Source: Dendrophyllia cribrosa
Taxonomy: Eukaryota; Cnidaria; Anthozoa; Scleractinia; Dendrophylliidae
Direction: 5' to 3'
Length of the DNA stretch: 64,000 bases
NCBI GenBank assembly: GCA_024195265.1
Contig: JAJLRJ010000008.1
Location: forward strand, 29,653,937 to 29,717,936
A model generated the notes under the pieces. It worked only from the letters and a program-made list of their open reading frames with translations. It searched no databases and was not told where the DNA came from. The position numbers and the translations under genes are program-made. This document shows positions 53,692 through 64,000 of this stretch, one piece after another. Position 1 is the first letter of the stretch; the number at the start of each line of letters is the position of its first letter.

Positions 53692-54684
53692 TTAAAGGGA
53701 GAGCATAACCAAAAGTAACAATATTTTAAACAAACAAAGGGGCCGACTGTGTCGAAAGCCAAAAGGACCTACAACGGTACAGTCTCCCACTCCTGATGAG
53801 GGCAACCCCGCTTGATATTCATAATCTCTGTGATAGACAGACCCAAAAGTACCTACAACGGTACAGTCTCCCACTCCTGATGAGGGCAACCCCGCTTGAT
53901 ATTCATAATCTCTGTGATAGACAGAGCCAAAAGTACACTTATCTGATTCCTCCTGCTGATCCAGCTTAACCTTGAGGCTTTGAGACATTCTGACCGCAGC
54001 CAAACTGGAAGCTCGCCTTCTGAGAGCACTTCGCCTGTAAGTCAGTGGCCAAACTTGCTGCACGTATAACAGGGACCCAAACAGGAACTCTGTTGGAAGT
54101 ATACGACGGGATCGGAACGTTGACGCAGAACCTGTCGCTACATGGAAAATTCTTGCGGATGTAGGCCTCTTTCTATTCCTGTCCTTTTGTTTCTTCTCCG
54201 CTCTCCTTTCGGGACGATAAATCCGTTCATCTGACGCGAGCTCGTCCGCCTCGTACTGATTAACAGTTTCTCAAGTTTTATTCGGTGAAGAACAAGGTCC
54301 GTACCTTTTTATAGCATCTTGAGCTTTGTCAATCCGATTTGGGGCAAGCGCGTCGAAGGCAGACTCGAATTTTTCCAGTACCTTGACGCTGTGGTCGAAT
54401 TGATTTCCTGGTTAAACCTGCTTGGCCTCGATTTTTAACCGCTTACTGGGATGGTTAACTGCCAAAGCCTCTGTGCAACCTAACGCCAACCGCTTTCTGA
54501 AAACGTCTAGGCGATCATCCACGGCCTTCACCAAGGACGACGAAACTGACAACAACGACTTATCGACGATTGCCTTGATCACGGAGTTGGACACCATAGA
54601 AGGAACGGAAGAACCAGTAAAGGCAGGGCGAGGTGATTCCAGTTCAATACCTTGAAATTCGGCGGTTGATCCTTGCACAGTCAT
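53692..54684 (-). pseudogene. Ngaro gag-like ORF1, broken
   Basis: It starts at ATG 54684-54682 (MTVQGSTAEFQG), with a SVSSSLVKAVDDRLDVF helix region, and continues in 53692-54063 after frame changes. A 28-residue segment (with FGSVYHRDYEYQAGLPSS) is tandemly duplicated by an 84-bp repeat (about 53768-53935). Family assignment is by position within the Ngaro element. The sequence itself is not distinctive. Confidence 0.5.
53768..53935 (+). repeat. 84-bp tandem duplication
   Basis: Two nearly identical copies of an 84-bp unit starting CCTACAACGGTACAGTCTCC, a multiple of three, lie inside the Ngaro gag remnant. Confidence 0.85.
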
Positions 54685-54707
54685 GGAAAGATATAGAAGC
54701 CAAATTT

Positions 54708-54940
54708 GACTACCGTAAATCGTCAGTGTAACGACCAAAAACTGACCGGCATGCTAAACAACCTGTTATTTATACACATATTTCCACGCGCATAGTTAAT
54801 GCACGTGCATGCACATAACTTACATCGGCATAAAACATGCCTACATTCAACGGATAACAAACATCGTAATTAACAGCTCTAACAATAACAAACAGAAATC
54901 AATTCTCTTCTAACGCGATGCAACCGAAGAGAATTTCCAA
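54708..54940 (-). repeat. Ngaro repeat A1 (5' terminal)
   Basis: Shares its successive blocks with A2 at 48010-48930. It lies directly upstream of the gag ATG on the minus strand. Confidence 0.7.
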
Positions 54941-54949
54941 GGAATGTGC

Positions 54950-55325
54950 GGCGCCAAAGGGTATTTGGGTTTTGGGTTTGGTCTGAAATTGGGTATCGAT
55001 TTTGACCATTTTTGGTCTGAAATAGGGTATGTTTGTGCACTCTGGTCTGGAATTGGGTATGGTTTAGAATTCATTGCTTGAGAAGTGTGGTTGATTATAA
55101 TTAATATTGGCAATTTGAAGCCCTTTCCTGCCGCAGCAGTTCCTGGGTCCCGGGCCAGCATGCGATCATGTACAAGAGTGCACATGCTGGTCTGAAATAG
55201 GGTATCAAATTTTGGATCAGGTCTGGAATAGCGTATGGAAAATCACATATTTTGGTCTGAAATAGGGTAAGGATTTCAAGAAGCGCGCCGCACACCACCA
55301 CCCAAATTTTAGGGGAATACCCCCT
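54950..55325 (+). repeat. GGTCTGAAATNGGGTAT repeat array
   Basis: At least eight spaced units of the form TGGTCTGAAATAGGGTATG with variable spacers. The array ends at GGGGAATACCCCCTCCGGGG. It is related in style to the taccc-type repeats elsewhere in the window. Confidence 0.7.
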
Positions 55326-55339
55326 CCGGGGCTCAAACC

Positions 55340-55530
55340 TCCTCGCCTGAAAGTTCAGGAGACGCGAACTCGGAGGTCTTTGAAATACCGAATTTATTGT
55401 CGAAAGCTGACTTCATTCTTACAAGGCTAGAAACTATGCATGAAAAGCTTCAGAACATTAATTCAGCAGTGTCAAAACTGGAGAGTAAATTTAACAAATT
55501 GGAAGATAGTTCAGAAGTTTGAAAATGTAC
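55340..55530 (+). pseudogene. Coiled-coil fragment, possible LINE ORF1
   Basis: An open frame reads LETMHEKLQNINSAVSKLE and ends at a TGA near 55520. A heptad-like pattern suggests a coiled coil as in LINE ORF1 proteins. It is short and unassigned. Confidence 0.3.
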
Positions 55531-55654
55531 AAAAGACCACGGGGGCACTGTTAAACGACCAAACGTCACACCACGCGTGTCACACTGCGCGCCTGGGCTG
55601 CCAATATGGCCGAACAACGTCGTGTGAAGTGAAGCTTATTAATATGCATGCCAG

Positions 55655-57189
55655 CTAAGAGCGGTTTTCATTCGAGTGTCGAAAGTTCCCGTATCCTTTG
55701 GTTTTGCATTACTATATATTGTGATTGGCTAAAAAAATCTCGCGCCACTTTCTCAACCAATCAAAACCAATTGTAGCTTGCTTGTGCACGTTTTCCCGCC
55801 ACATGTATTTGCCGTGTCCTGATTGGTTCATTAGCTTGACTGCATCTGCTGTTATTGGCCAGGGTGATCACTTTGGTTTTAGTTTTACCACACTCAATTG
55901 AAAATCGCACTATATAGTGAGAAAGACCGCTGAAAATAGCTAATACCGAGGTCAGGCGTTTATTAAACGGAGGTACTTTTTCATCATTATTCATGATCAC
56001 ATTTTACATTTTTTTTCTAAATTCCTGATTCAAAAGCTAAATTGATCAAAATGTTCGTCAGTAATATCTTGATGAATACAAGAAAAAGAACTGTCAAAAA
56101 GAATACATGTATATCAGTCAATAAACTGTAACAAAATTTTAACCAAAGTGATGTTCTCTGACCTTGAGACTTTTGTCTGTCTTTCCATATAAACTATCAC
56201 CTCAGATAAAGAAACGATGGAGCGATCCCCTGTATGATAAAGATGACAAACTTTACATCTCGATAAAGATGTCTGACAAAAAAATCCAGCAAAATAGAGA
56301 CTGCAGAGTGACTGCTGTTAATTTTTTTTCTTTTCTTTTGTTTTTCCATTCATATCAAAATGACAGTTGTCATTAATAAACTATTTTGACAAAAACAAAG
56401 AATATGGAAGGTATCGTTAGGTGAAATGGCCGCTGCAGTTTATTTCAACTTATGAACTACATTATTTCATGGCATACATTACGAGATTGTTTTAGTGGGC
56501 AAATGTTATCGGCCTTTGGCCGGGAACAAGAAAATTGTCCGTAATAACACACTAACCCTACGCTAGACGGTTCACTACTTTGGGTTAATTTAGTGACAAT
56601 TAGGAATTACCTACAACTGTCTACATTTTTATTCTTAATTTGTTGGTACTAACAAGCCGTTCTACGGAGATTATTATTTAATTCTAGCATTAAATTATAT
56701 GGTGTAAATTGCTAAATGTGTTGAAAATTCACCAGATCTATCAACTCAGTCATCTAAAAAGGATTTTGGTTCTTGTCTGGAACATTGCTCTTTTAGTGAA
56801 AGTATTAATTTTCAATTCAGCAGACTTTGCAAGGTGTTTGAGTAGTTCAAAAAATGAAGGTCGGCGAACCGTTGAGAAAACTAATAACCTTCTGAAGGTA
56901 ACTCTAAAATCTACTGGTATACCATTTTAAGGTAACAACAACAACAACAACAACGTTTACAGTACTTAGAAGTACATGTGTCTTTCAAAACCTCCACTTT
57001 GATCGCACATTTTACAAATTTGGTCGGACATCCGCCATTATGGATTATTTTCCTGACACACAATCATTAGCACATACGACGTGCTCTACGTTTTGCGATT
57101 AGCAATGCATTTTAGGATTTGGATCAGACAGTATCCGATAACCGACTTTTGATTCCAGAACTGGAGGCCAGTTGTTATACTATCAGTCA
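55655..57189. other. Intergenic stretch with a degenerate MITE and microsatellite
   Basis: 55660-55920 resembles the element at 57767-58007 (GAGCGGTTTTCA start, CAATTGAAAATCGC end, several ATTGGTT motifs). An AAC microsatellite is at 56935-56955. No gene is supported. Confidence 0.5.
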
Positions 57190-57197
57190 CTGCATAT

Positions 57198-57607
57198 CCC
57201 GGGGGGGAGGGGGTACTCCCTATAATGGGCTATACGGGGATGCTCCGCCCGAAAGGGGTACCTTTTTTAGGCTGGAGGCATATGAAAGGGTCGGGATTTC
57301 ACGAGTTGAAGTATGAAAGGGTAGGGATTTCACGAAGAATAGGAAAGGGTAGCGAAAACACGAGTTGAAGTATAGAAAACGTAGGGAAAACTGTGATTTA
57401 AGTGTTATAAAAAGCAGCTTTCAAAATATATCGAACAGACGCACGTAAAGGCTATATGAAAGGGGTACCATTTTCAATGAAAGGTATATGAAAGGGGTAT
57501 CTTTTCTGTCAAAAACGGTATATGAAAGGGTAAAGGTTTGGACCTCGGGGCGGAGCATCCCCGTACAAACTTTTGTTGAGTACCTCCCCCCCTCTCCCCC
57601 CCCCGGG
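57198..57607. mobile_element. G-rich 410-bp element with 8-bp target duplication
   Basis: CTGCATAT flanks it on both sides (57190-57197 and 57608-57615). The ends are inverted repeats: CCCGGGGGGGAGGG... and its complement, followed inward by CGGGGATGCTCCGCCC in both arms. The interior has repeated TATGAAAGGGTA units. The 8-bp duplication suggests hAT-type mobilisation. Confidence 0.8.
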
Positions 57608-57766
57608 CTGCATATAACAGAAACTGGGTCCAACCTCCGATCGTATGCCTGTTACTACGTTTGTGGATTTACCTAGCCTTTAGAAAAGTTAAAGAAAACA
57701 CACGAGTTTCACATATAGGGATTAAATTGTATTACAGCAACTATAGTTATTGATTTTACAGAATTA

Positions 57767-58007
57767 GAGCGGTTTTCAGTTGACTGTCGTAAAACCAAAA
57801 CCAAAGTAATTACTCTGGTCAATCGCAATCAGAACTCGAGGTAAATACATGTAGCGCCAATCACGGGAAAACACGTATGAGCAAGTCACTGGTGATTGGT
57901 TTTACTCCTGATTGGTTGAGGAAGTGGCGCTAGATTTTTTAGCCAATTGCAATTACAAAACCAAAGCAACTGCGGAATTACTTTCGACAGTCAATTGAAA
58001 ACCGCTC
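57767..58007. mobile_element. 241-bp inverted-repeat element beside MVP last exon
   Basis: The ends GAGCGGTTTTCAGTTGACTG and the reverse complement, with ATTGGTT motifs inside, lie 15 bp beyond the MVP stop codon. It may contribute to the MVP 3' UTR. Confidence 0.7.
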
Positions 58008-58021
58008 AAAGGAGTCCAGGT

Positions 58022-61000
58022 TTATTCGTAAGTTGGCTGTTGAAGGGCGCCGATCAGACCCTGAGCAGTGCTAAACAAGTTGATAGGCGAGCTACCATCT
58101 GTAATCAGTGTGGACTTCAGACCCAACGACTGCAGCAGTTTGACCTACAGCACAACAACAAAAAACGCGTGTTAAGAACACAAACAATGAAAAGAACGAG
58201 TTCAGAGTAAATTAATATCATAACCAGCGCGACCAAACAGCGAGTTACAGCATCGCATTGCACAACAGCCTTGAATTTACATGAAGCTAATACAGCGCGT
58301 CTTACGTATTTCACGGCAGAACAGGATGTTAAATCTAAAGTTGCAGTATTAAGGACGTTCGCGCTAATTGTTTATGCGCATCCTTACTGCGCACGCAATT
58401 CATGTCGCAACGCCATGCTACGTCATGCACGAGCGCGCGCGCAAGAGAAGAAATCTAAGCACATAAAGGACTGGTAGCCGATGCGTCAACTTTGCTTAGA
58501 TTTAATTCGCTTGGATGGTCGGTGACCCCCAATTTTTTTTTGATAGATAATTTTCTTTGCTACTTCTCGACAGATTATGAAAAAATGAACAAAAAATCAA
58601 TGTAGGAAGTTTAATTTTTTTCCATTTTTCTACCCGCGCGACATCGAATCCTGCCAATTTGCGGCTGTCAGAGTTTGCAAATACTGTAGTTTAAAGATGA
58701 AATTTGCTTTAAGGAACGTCACCAGTTGAATGAATTTGCTGAACAGACCTACTCGCATAAAATTTGGGGAAAAAAGTTGTATTTTGGAGATTTATTTGCA
58801 ATATTTTTAGACTAACAGACATTGGGGTCTCATCCCGTAAGGAGACCAATTTTTCAAAATTAGGGTCGCCTTTTAGATGATCTTATCTCGGAAACGAAGT
58901 CGGTGACCCCCTCATTTTTTTGCATTTCTGATACGAGTAACTCATTGCCTAACTGCAGCAAAAGTTTTATAAAAAAATCAATGTTAGAAGATTTTCGCGC
59001 GAACGTCCTTAAGCCGCTGCTTTAAATGCACTTGCGGAGGCGCGGAGGCGCGGTGGTGTAGTGGCTTGCGTGTTGGACTTCAGATCAAATGGTCCATGGT
59101 TCAAGGCCTGGTCTCGGCCGTCGTGTTGTATTCTTAGATAAGAAACTTTACTCCACATTGTCTCTCTCCTGGTGGTAACCCTGCGATGGACTAGCATCCC
59201 ATCCAGGGGGGAGTAGCATACTCCTAGTTGCTTCATGCCAAACAAACCGAGTCAAGCTCCCGCTGTGTGGGCCACCTGTGACTCGTGTGCGCCTTCCCTT
59301 CCCTTCCCTTCCCTACCATACATAAACTTATTCTACCATGGTTACCTGCATCTCCGGCCCAGCAGTGGCGATTGCCTGTATAGTATCAGCACCAATAGAT
59401 GACACCATGTTCTGAAATTTATCTGTCTCAATGGCTGCCATTTCTTTGGCCTTGGATACATCCAGACTGTCTTGTTCTGATTGGTACTTCAGTTCTGCTT
59501 CTCGTGTTTTGCTTAGACGCAGCAGTGAAGATTCCTTACAGGAGCGAAAAATAAAAACAAACAGTATCACCAGAAAGTACTAATAAAGTGCTTTTATCTA
59601 AATGGTCCGCACACTTTAGGATTTCATACACAGACTCGAAAGTTAGAATCACCTTGTACAGTATAATAAACAGTACCACAGGAAGGAACTGATCAGTAGC
59701 TTTCACTTAAATGGTCACACTTTAGGACTTCATCAACAGACTCGAAAGTTAGAACCATCTTGTGCTGCATAATAAACAGCACCACAGGAAAGTACTGCTC
59801 AATAGCATTCATTTGAATGGTCACTGACTTTAGGATTTCATCCACAGACACAAAAGTTAGAATCACCTTGTACATCATAACAAACAGTACCACAGGAAAC
59901 TACTGTTCCATAGGATTTCCTTTGCAGACTCACAAGGCGTAGCAAACGCGAAGATACTTTCGATACGATCGCAACCCGCTCTAGTACTTAGTGTAACAAC
60001 AAGATAGCACGACTTACCGCTTCAATCTTAGCAGCTTCTGCTTTCAGCTTGGCCTGTTGTACCGCAGCTTCTCCTTCAATCCTCGCCGCCTCTGCCCTGG
60101 ACTGTGCTTCAGCCTTAGCTTGACCTGTTGACTCCACTGCTGCGCTCAGAGCCTGCAACTCTAGCAACTCCTTCCTTGCGCGTTCGGCCTCAGCCTCGTC
60201 TGTGATCTTTTGCCTCTCCAGGCGACCCTTGGCTTCTTGCTCTAGCCGCTCTGCTTCATGCCTGAAAAAGACAAAAGATTTAGAAGTAGAAAACATTAGA
60301 GAAAACAAAAACACCTGGACCAACCAAATGGTTTCTGACCACTTCACTCTTCCCGGACATTCATTGAACGATTCGTAACAGCATCTGTGAAGCTAAACAA
60401 GGCTATTAAATTTCCAGAGGGAAGACAGCTACAATCACATTACTTTCAGAAAAAACAGTACCTCAAATGAAATTACTACACAAAACGACAAAATTTGAAA
60501 CACTTTTCAATTACAAATCAACAATATTATTTACCGATGTTAATTAAAAAATTCTTTGTCCATTTTTGTGAAATTTTTTACCAAGTTGTTCTGTTTTTGG
60601 TAGAAAGGTATTTTTTCCGCTTTATACTTATTTTTAATTTCAAAATAAAGCCAGCATTGTTTGGAAGAACATGCTTCTTTCTGCAATCCCATGGATATAA
60701 TGTGGCTTAGTGAGTGTGACATAAAAAGGTTATAATATGTCTTGCAGATTAAGAGTTATAGGCTGTTTTGAGAAGGTAAATCAAAGGGCTCTTGAGAGCC
60801 ATCTCGTGAATACGAAACAATGTAAGGTTAAGTCCACAGATCGGAGGGCAACGAAAGTGAATGCAAAAAGATACGTGCCAGGGGATAGGATATGGGAAGC
60901 CAACGGAAGGTCGAAAAAAAGACAATATGAAGCGAGATTCTCGAGCCACGAAGGCGATGGGAAGATGGAGAAATTGGAAAAGATTTTGCCACATTTCAAA

Positions 61001-64000
61001 TGATTTTGCATCAGAAAAGCGCAAGGAAGAGGCAAGGACCGGGAGTAGGGGCTATGGGAACCAGAAAGTAATCTTGCCCCAGGGGAGGGGAAGAAGACAG
61101 TGGCGGATCCAGACTCTATCGTAAGCGGGGGGAGGGGGAGTAAGGGGGGGGGGAGTGAATACGAGGGTGAGTAAATAAGGAGGGAGTGAATAAGAGGGGG
61201 AGTGAATAAGGGGGGGGGGAGTAAATAAGGGGGGGGGGAGTGAATAAGTGGGTATGAATAAGGGGGGAGTAAATATAGGGGGTGAATAAGGGGGGGATGA
61301 AAATGTTAGAGACTGAAAACATGTTTTTTCATTCATTCTTCATTTTTGCCAACATAAGGGAGGGGGCGGGCCCCTCCAAAAGATCCGCCACTGGAAGAGA
61401 GACCCTGGGAATGGGGTAGACGGCCTGTTTCCCCTCATTCCCAATGGCGTGCAGAAGCCTCACCTTGCTGTAGCCTCTTGTGAATTAGTTGTAATCTCAA
61501 TGGCTAACTGAACGGATTTCTGCAGTGCATCTCTGGTGCGTTGATCCACTGGCTCCACAGACTGGATGTCAACGCTTGTGATGTTCAAATTGTTTGCTGG
61601 GAATGTGAACTTGTTTCGAATTTTGTGATTGTCATCAAGTCCGAATACTGAAGATCGGATGATCTTTGCTGAATTCTGCAACGTAGACGGACAAGAATGG
61701 TTACTATTTTACGCCACGGCTAACCCGACATGCCTTACTGATGATTTCTAAAAAGTGTCTAAGAATTTCCGAAGTTTGAATGAGGGTCTTCAAAAGTTCC
61801 GATCATTTTCACAATTATTGCTTCAAAGATTCCAGAGGAAAATAGGTACAACCAAGACACAATGTAAAAGCTCATTTTCTCTTGGTGCAAATCTTGTATG
61901 ATGTAGACAACTCGCTGTAAAGAACACCGCCATAACAGTAGTTAAAGTCCAGTCGTACAACGCTTGACTGAAAATAGTTCACAGTATGCCAAATTGCCCC
62001 AAAAGTGTTTGTTATAGTAGCCCGGGTAACAGGGACATTTGTGAAGAGCGTGACTTGTGCTTCGCCCACGCGCGATGCGCGCTCTGGGCTCACTCACCGC
62101 AAAAGCATCTGTTACGTTGGCTACTGTTATAGCGAAAGGTGAAGAAAGGTTATAGCTGCGGAATCCGAAGGTGACTATGTCCCAACACCTTTGAAGATCA
62201 GGCCATGTGCTCAACCTTCACATCCTTTTGATAAGTGGTACTCTTCGTTGTATGAGATAAATGCATGTATTGATTCTGTACCTTGTGAAAATCATCAAAT
62301 TGAACCCCAGCAACTGCACCGCGGATTCTAGAAGCAATCGCTTTACAAGCATCTCCAACAAAATCTGGAACGGAAAATAGTTTGGCAGCATCTTTTGCGC
62401 TCTTGTCTCCAACTTCAAAGTGCCTGCAAAAGGAAAAAAAAGTTGGAATGTTGCACACAATCCCCCCCCCCCCCCCCCATTAAATGTTCTTATAGCACGC
62501 CTTAAAACAGAAAAGACACGGCAAAATACAGTGCATCTGTTCAGTTGTACAGTTGTAGATTTCAGATGACGTCAAAATGTGGTAAGACTGGAAGGATCCG
62601 CAGGCAGGTGTGTCACTGATGTTCTTACCACATTTAGGGGTCTTCTGTGATCTATGACTGAACAGACACACGGCAAAATGGAATCTATTTGTTTTGTGCA
62701 ATAAGAGGGAAGAAACATTTAGCCTCGCAGCACTCGACTGTGGTCATGACTTCCACGTTTATAAAACTAGTTTTTTACCACAACTGCGGCTAAACTCGCA
62801 ATATGATTGGTCGACGTGAGTGGTAAATGAGAGTCCAGACAACGGTGCTGACGCTAATATCACGCGCGCTTGAAAAAAACAATCAGATTGTGAGAAAGTT
62901 ATAGACAACGCTTGCTCTTTCATTGCTGTCACGTTTTGTAACAAGACTTCGATTTTTCCTTGTATTTTTTTCTAAATATTGTTGTAAAAAACAAATTTCC
63001 ACCGGTTTTCCGTGGTGTGGACTCTTATTTACCACGATTTACGTCATCACATGGTCAAAATTTCTTGCTGACTCACTCGGCTGCGCCTCGTGAGTCCACA
63101 ACATTTTGACCATGTGATGACGTAAATCGTGGTAAATAAGAGTCCACACCACGGAAAACCGGTTTAAATTTGTTAATTCGCTTAGGTTTCGTCTTTTTCT
63201 TATATTGTCAATAGCTTCTGCTTAACATTTTTCCGATGCCTTCACCTTTCAAAACTGTTGTCCACCTTTCAAAACTGTTGTCCACCTTTCAAAACTGTCG
63301 TCCACCTTTCAAAACTGTTATCCACCTTTCAAAACTGTTGTCCACCTTTCAAAACTGTCGTCCACCTTTCAAAACTGTTGTCCACCTTTCAAAACTGTTG
63401 TCCACCTTTCAAAACTGTCCGCCATGTTGGGTGAAACAGACAAAACAAATTCTCCATGACGTCAGCTGTGCGTCTATACCCTAATACGTCATAGGCAATG
63501 ACCAATCAAAATGCGCGTAGAATTCAGTATATGATAAAATGCCGGTTATAAACCCTGGGATTATACAACTTTATAAGGGGTTTTTGGTGGGATTATAAGC
63601 AGGGGGTTTCGGAATAAGCTGATAAAAAAATAAGCTAAGAATAACATACAGCATTATCAAAATATGTCGCACAAAAAATCGATTATTTATAATACGTATC
63701 ATTTTTTGTTTACAGGTGGATGGATGAGCCTATGAGCGGAAGGGACTTATAAACGGCATTTTACGGTATTTGTTAATTTGTTACCAGTTGTACGACAGCT
63801 GCAGCTGAAGTCTTGCATGGTCAGAGGTTTCTACAGTGACAATATCAGTACAGAAGTCTGGGCCGAGCAGCAGGCACAGTGCTTTGATCACATTCGGCTT
63901 CTTTGGTTTTCCTCCTGACAGACTGAGTTGGGTGAACTGTTCATCAGGACACAGCATAACCAACTCGGGACCAAACACAACCCTAACAAGGAACATTTCC
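58022..64000 (-). CDS. MVP: Major vault protein, C-terminal half (six exons, partial)
   Basis: Minus-strand exons: 63785-64000 (continues off the window), 62282-62423, 61464-61675, 60018-60261, 59346-59534 and 58022-58144 (TAA 58022-58024). All boundaries are GT-AG with matching phases, giving about 374 residues. Exon content: VVFGPELV and LLLGPDF with [13 protein letters not shown] (shoulder region); [21 protein letters not shown] (shoulder); [22 protein letters not shown]; a Glu/Ala-rich cap helix ([20 protein letters not shown]); [14 protein letters not shown] and AGPEMQ; then [16 protein letters not shown] (cap ring). MVP is the structural subunit of the cytoplasmic vault ribonucleoprotein shell. 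No break is seen. The introns are repeat-laden. The identity of each exon is clear from motif order. Confidence 0.95.
58353..59008. mobile_element. TTAA-flanked element (656 bp) in MVP intron
   Basis: GGACGTTCGCGC at the left end and its reverse complement at the right end are flanked by TTAA (58349-58352 and 59009-59012). The interior has two GGTGACCCCC...TTTTTTT units. It is non-coding. Confidence 0.75.
59038..59330 (+). mobile_element. tRNA-derived SINE in MVP intron
   Basis: The head resembles a tRNA gene: GCGGTGGTGTAGTGGCTTGC (A-box region) and GGTTCAAGGCC (B box) about 45 bp apart. It is followed by a body with GATGGACTAGCATCCCATCC and a CTTCATGC-AAACC-AGCTCCC block, then a CCTTCCCTTCCC tail. 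It sits right next to exon 59346-59534. Confidence 0.75.
59555..59935 (+). repeat. Tandem repeat of about 108 bp in MVP intron
   Basis: Three full units and one partial, each with AATGGTC, CTTTAGGATTTCATC, GAAAGTTAGAA and AACAGTACCACAGGAA in order. Short open frames here are products of the repeat. Confidence 0.8.
61098..61393. mobile_element. hAT-like G-rich miniature element (296 bp) in MVP intron
   Basis: The ends CAGTGGCGGATCC and GGATC(T)-type CCGCCACTG are inverted repeats, flanked by GAAGAAGA and GAAGAGAG (6 of 8 identical). The interior is a run of GGGGGGAGTGAATAAG units. CAGTGGCGGATCCAG ends are typical of hAT elements. Confidence 0.75.
62462..62479 (+). repeat. Poly-C tract in MVP intron
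   Basis: About 18 C bases in the intron upstream of exon 62282-62423. The remaining intron sequence up to 63000 has no recognisable feature. Confidence 0.85.
63001..63163. repeat. Perfect 61-bp-arm inverted repeat
   Basis: Arms 63001-63061 and 63103-63163 are exact reverse complements, separated by 41 bp. The spacer contains its own smaller palindrome (GACTCAC...GTGAGTC). It could form a long hairpin or cruciform in the MVP pre-mRNA intron. Confidence 0.92.
63239..63424 (+). repeat. 20-bp minisatellite in MVP intron
   Basis: About nine tandem units of CCACCTTTCAAAACTGTTGT with T/C and G/A variants at the last positions. There are no unique spacers. Confidence 0.9.

Larger units (their letters stand above)
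47620..54940 (-). mobile_element. Ngaro-type tyrosine-recombinase retrotransposon, decayed
   Basis: Minus-strand order: repeat A1 (54940-54708), gag pieces, RT/RNase H pieces, recombinase pieces, repeat B1 (about 49027-48933), repeat A2 (about 48930-48010, interrupted), repeat B2 (about 47731-47622). This A1 - coding - B1 A2 B2 arrangement of split direct repeats is the hallmark of Ngaro/PAT elements. The copy is interrupted by a LINE fragment in A2 and by two TTAA-flanked elements in Pol, and it carries many stops. Confidence 0.75.

Noticed and set aside
61052..61336. Proline/serine-rich minus-strand ORFs
   Set aside because: They are antisense readings of the G-rich repeat inside the hAT-like element.
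61872..62214. Extra MVP exon between 61676 and 62281
   Set aside because: The flanking MVP exons join in phase and in motif order without it, and the ORFs there do not resemble MVP.
63239..63424. Possible CRISPR-like array
   Set aside because: The 20-bp units are directly adjacent with no unique spacers, in a eukaryotic intron. It is a minisatellite.

Overview
This is a transposon-dense stretch of an animal nuclear genome. The genes have introns with GT-AG boundaries and there is no bacterial gene layout. The mix of DIRS, Ngaro, Penelope-like, Polinton, CACTA-like, Harbinger-like and hAT-like elements beside a major vault protein (MVP) gene suggests an anthozoan cnidarian, probably a coral. 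That identification is inference. The only clear host gene is the 3' half of MVP on the minus strand (58022-64000, six exons, running off the right edge).

Left part (1-15 kb). 1-3853 is a decayed Polinton/Maverick: capsid-type protein, Gly-rich structural protein, adenain-like protease, a small Cys protein, a PLA2-like protein, a chromodomain tail and a probable polymerase tail, all but one broken. About 4100-7317 is a gag-type LTR element with only its 3' LTR. 7337-15157 is a dead copy of a CACTA-like element (transposase on minus, SAM-domain gene on plus). It was disrupted by a tyrosine-recombinase relic (8490-9008) and a well-preserved DIRS retrotransposon (about 9335-13962).

Centre (15.3-30.5 kb). 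A LINE tail is split exactly by a complete CACTA-like element (15549-29051) with a 3-bp TTT target duplication. That element carries two divergent multi-exon genes: a roughly 1,090-aa transposase and an intact 424-aa SAM-domain protein. A Penelope-like pair with hammerhead-ribozyme-like ends (21600-26179) sits in intron 2 of the SAM gene. The right end of the older CACTA-like copy lies at 30512, so the LINE, the younger CACTA-like element and the Penelope insertion appear nested inside it. The repeated pairing of this transposase with a SAM-domain protein is the most notable system in the window.

Right part (30.5-58 kb). This is a patchwork of non-autonomous DNA elements with readable target duplications (TTAA, TA, TAA, TAT, 8 bp). 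It includes a 7.7-kb element with very long inverted repeats (38370-46042) that hosts a Penelope pair and a second inverted-repeat element. It also includes a Ngaro-type retrotransposon on the minus strand (about 47620-54940) with split direct repeats and two TTAA-flanked insertions. The MVP introns hold a SINE, a hAT-like element, minisatellites and a perfect 61-bp-arm hairpin.

All family calls come from reading motifs by eye. No database search was possible.
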